Origin: Rikenellaceae bacterium
GTDB taxonomy: Bacteria > Bacteroidota > Bacteroidia > Bacteroidales > Rikenellaceae
NCBI GenBank assembly: GCA_031286025.1
Contig: JAITVB010000235.1
Span: 1-15,820 of the forward strand
Direction: 5' to 3'
DNA length: 15,820 nucleotides
Shown here: positions 13,490 through 15,820 of the stretch, one piece after another
Layout: every line of letters begins with the position of its first letter
Numbering within the stretch: position 1 is the stretch's first letter
Position numbers and translations under genes: made by a program
Notes under the pieces: generated by a model
What the model was told of the DNA's origin: nothing
The model's database searches: none
Seen by the model: the letters and a program-made list of their open reading frames with translations, nothing else

Positions 13490-15820
13490 AAAAAAATTTT
13501 CGACCCGACGCCCGTTGTTTTTGCTACGGGATCTTGGGATTGATGTTTTCGCTTGTTTTCCCCGTTATGCAAAGTGCGGCCCAGGTCATGGCAGGATTAC
13601 CGCCGATCGGGACTGCAGGACAGTTTCCGGTCCCCTCGTCGGGGCTGCTGTTTTACCTCTCGGGCGACCACGGTTTCCGGGCCGACAGTGCGGCGGGCCG
13701 TGCCGAACCCAATTTCCGGAACGGGGTGAGCATCGTTCCCGGCGGTTTCCGGGGCTCGGCGATCCATTGTGAGGACGGGCGGCAACAATTTTCGTACTGG
13801 GCTCCGGGGAACATCTACGCCCAACGCGGAACGCTCGCCTTTGCCTGGCGCGGGGCACAACCGTTTACGCAGACCGAGTTTCCGCTTTTCCGCGTGGGTT
13901 ATGCCGACCATTCGAGTTGGGACATGGTGTGGTTGCGGATTGACTATAACGGTCACGGCTTTGATGCCTTTGTCACCGACGCCAACCTGGCGCGCGTGCG
14001 CGTTTCGTATACGATGCCCAAACTGCCCGCTCCCGACGAGTGGACCCACTTTGCCCTCACCTGGGACGAAACCGAAGGCATCCGCTTTTATGTCAACGGC
14101 CAAAAGGTGGCAGAAAACAAGACGATCGCCGTGCTGAACACCGGTCTCGACCAGTTCGGCCCCCACTCGCGCATCATCAGCCCGTGGCAGGTGCAGAGCG
14201 CATACAACTTTATCCGCGGCGGCGAGATCGACGAAATCCGCATCTACGACCAGGCGTTGGCTGACGGCCAAATCGCCATCCTTGCCCAAGGTAACGCATC
14301 CGACATAAAACCGTTCATGCGCAATCCGAGGCAAAAACAATGGATAGACGAGTGGGCGCTACGCTATGGATGGAACCGTCCGGGCGACCTGCCCTCCTGC
14401 CTGGCCGACAACGAAACGGTCATCCGAAAAGTGCAGATCAACGACGTTTACGACCAGAAACGTTGGTGGTGGAAAGGCACCGACGGTATTCGCGAAACCA
14501 CGTGGCCGGGGGTCTACAACCGCTCGCGCCTGCCGGGCCGCAACGACTATTTCCAACTGCCCGACTGGGATTGCTACACGACTTCCGGCAAACAAGTGCG
14601 CTTCCTGATGCCCGACGAACCATGGAACTACGTCGAGGTCGCCGGTGCAGCCTACGGTACGTTGGCCGTTTCATCGAGCACCGAAGGCACCGGCGCGACA
14701 ACATTCTCGACCCGACTCGCCAATCAGGAAAGAACGTTCCATAAAACGGCCTCACCCGTCACCGGAAAATCTCTCGTTTTTACCAATGACGCACAGGAAA
14801 CCCCGATCGGCGAACTGAACGCCTATTATATCCACCCGGGCAAAGCCCCGTCGGGCGTCGCCACGCTGAGTTACACCCTCACCTCACGCGGCAACCATAA
14901 TAACGAAAACATTTTCGATATCGAAGCCTATATCGCCGGCCGTTACCCCGCCGACGAACGCTCGGTGATGCTCGCTACCCCCGGTGCAAACGGAGGCCGC
15001 AGCGGACGCCGGGGCGATATGCCGTCTTACAACAACACTCTGGCTCCGCACCGCGCCGTGCCGGCCGATCGTATGCCGATCGTGCATGTGATTATCCCGA
15101 GTGATTTTCGCCCCACGGGGTTGGTCTACGAAGAGGACGCCCCGCTCATGGCCCGGGGCGCGTCCTATACCTGGCGCAACATGAACGGCGGCTTGGACGG
15201 CATCCGCATCGCCCTGCCGGCGCTTGACGTCGCCCCGACGATGGACGGCTGCTTCCCGATCAACATCCAGGTCAAAGACCCGATCTGGCCGTTGCGCAAT
15301 ATGTTTGACTTTACGTTTTCAGTCAAGCCGGGCCAAGGGCGGGTGCTCTACCTCGACCTGCGCGACCGCATCTTACCGGATGACAAACCGCTCTACCTGA
15401 CCTTAGCAGGTTCAGACCCCGATTTTTCGCCCGTCGACCTCGAAGGCACTCGCATTGATCTGATCTTTAAATCATTGGACGAGGCGAAGAAGGAACACGT
15501 CGCCGACCGTTTTACCCAGGTGCGCGACACCTACGCGATGATCGTCGAGGAGGGCACCAACAGCAAGCGCCTGAACAAATACAACCAGTTCGAAGCCGAC
15601 ATGACCGACCTGCTGCGCATTGAGCCGAACCATTGGCCGGGTTACAATTACTGGTACATCTACAACTCGGAACAGGTGAAACCGACCGTCGAACCGCTCG
15701 TCGTACCCGACAGTGTGCCGCGTTGGGCCTTCCTGCAACTCGAAAATTTGAAACGCCACAAATATTTCGTCGAGTATTATATCGATAAGCGCCAGATCGC
15801 TTCCGGCCAGTTCGGCGGCG
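13486..15820 (+). CDS. Large exported LamG-domain protein (partial, runs off the right edge)
   Basis: From the ATG at 13486 the frame is open for 778 codons with no stop before the window ends, making it the longest gene here. Residues 1-33 look like a signal peptide (MKKNFRPDARCFCYGILGLM through QSAAQ). Residues ~48-265 form a LamG/concanavalin-like jelly roll: GLLFYLSGDHGF at the start, EWTHFALTWDETEGIRFYVN near 185, and GEIDEIRIYDQALADGQI at 246-263. Such domains usually bind carbohydrate or protein. I do not recognise the ~500 residues after it; they are rich in Trp, Tyr and Asp, with notable segments KRWWWKGTDGI and NHWPGYNYWYIYNSEQ. No transmembrane segment is seen after the signal. Divergence from a pectinase operon with a shared leader motif suggests a role in binding or processing pectin or rhamnogalacturonan; no catalytic residues can be assigned. 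Confidence 0.8.
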   Translation, partial: MKKNFRPDARCFCYGILGLMFSLVFPVMQSAAQVMAGLPPIGTAGQFPVPSSGLLFYLSGDHGFRADSAAGRAEPNFRNGVSIVPGGFRGSAIHCEDGRQQFSYWAPGNIYAQRGTLAFAWRGAQPFTQTEFPLFRVGYADHSSWDMVWLRIDYNGHGFDAFVTDANLARVRVSYTMPKLPAPDEWTHFALTWDETEGIRFYVNGQKVAENKTIAVLNTGLDQFGPHSRIISPWQVQSAYNFIRGGEIDEIRIYDQALADGQIAILAQGNASDIKPFMRNPRQKQWIDEWALRYGWNRPGDLPSCLADNETVIRKVQINDVYDQKRWWWKGTDGIRETTWPGVYNRSRLPGRNDYFQLPDWDCYTTSGKQVRFLMPDEPWNYVEVAGAAYGTLAVSSSTEGTGATTFSTRLANQERTFHKTASPVTGKSLVFTNDAQETPIGELNAYYIHPGKAPSGVATLSYTLTSRGNHNNENIFDIEAYIAGRYPADERSVMLATPGANGGRSGRRGDMPSYNNTLAPHRAVPADRMPIVHVIIPSDFRPTGLVYEEDAPLMARGASYTWRNMNGGLDGIRIALPALDVAPTMDGCFPINIQVKDPIWPLRNMFDFTFSVKPGQGRVLYLDLRDRILPDDKPLYLTLAGSDPDFSPVDLEGTRIDLIFKSLDEAKKEHVADRFTQVRDTYAMIVEEGTNSKRLNKYNQFEADMTDLLRIEPNHWPGYNYWYIYNSEQVKPTVEPLVVPDSVPRWAFLQLENLKRHKYFVEYYIDKRQIASGQFGG

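Noticed and set aside
1..15820. CRISPR array, tRNA, rRNA, insertion sequence or integrase
   Set aside because: No regularly spaced repeats, cloverleaf-like segments, ribosomal sequence or transposase/recombinase motifs were seen on either strand.

Overview
The window looks like the chromosome of a fairly GC-rich Bacteroidales bacterium, plausibly Alistipes/Rikenellaceae-like. The phylum call rests on Bat aerotolerance genes, Bacteroidetes-type Rex, YkuD and YkuD_2 transpeptidases, secreted lipoprotein pectinases, and promoters of the TTTG-N19-TAnnTTTG type. The genus is a guess.

Left part (1-6027, all + strand) is core metabolism and housekeeping: the 3' end of batD, then batE, recR, proC, rex, a RibF-like FAD synthetase whose riboflavin-kinase half is degenerate, and guaB. 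recR-proC and rex-ribF are tightly spaced pairs. rex and guaB have recognisable -7 promoter boxes.

Middle part (6028-9122): a decayed ABC exporter on the - strand (permease remnant followed by a LolD/MacB-type ATPase with two frameshifts), then two exported L,D-transpeptidases on the + strand. The two enzymes belong to different families, yet each has its own promoter with the same 19-base spacer length and a similar spacer sequence. A 10-bp inverted repeat lies between the second one and the convergent pectin operon.

Right part (9123-15820) is a small pectin-degradation locus. A - strand operon encodes an exported alpha/beta-hydrolase esterase, a lipoprotein fusing a CE12-like SGNH esterase to a PL10 pectate lyase, and a CE8 pectin methylesterase. 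Together they would strip esters from homogalacturonan and cut the bared chain. Diverging from it is a very large exported LamG-domain protein that runs off the right edge, with 778 codons visible and no stop. No SusC/SusD pair, sensor or transporter is visible.

The most unusual signal is in the 565-base divergent intergenic region (12921-13485). A ~22-base motif that folds into a GC hairpin occurs three times: two copies in the pectin-operon leader and one, inverted on the DNA, in the LamG leader. In transcript sense all three point the same way. A weaker fourth copy lies upstream of recR. Base changes between copies keep the stem paired. The outer two copies form a perfect 15-bp inverted repeat (20 of 22 overall) around the promoter region, so a phase-variable invertible segment, a shared leader RNA element and a dispersed palindromic repeat are all possible.
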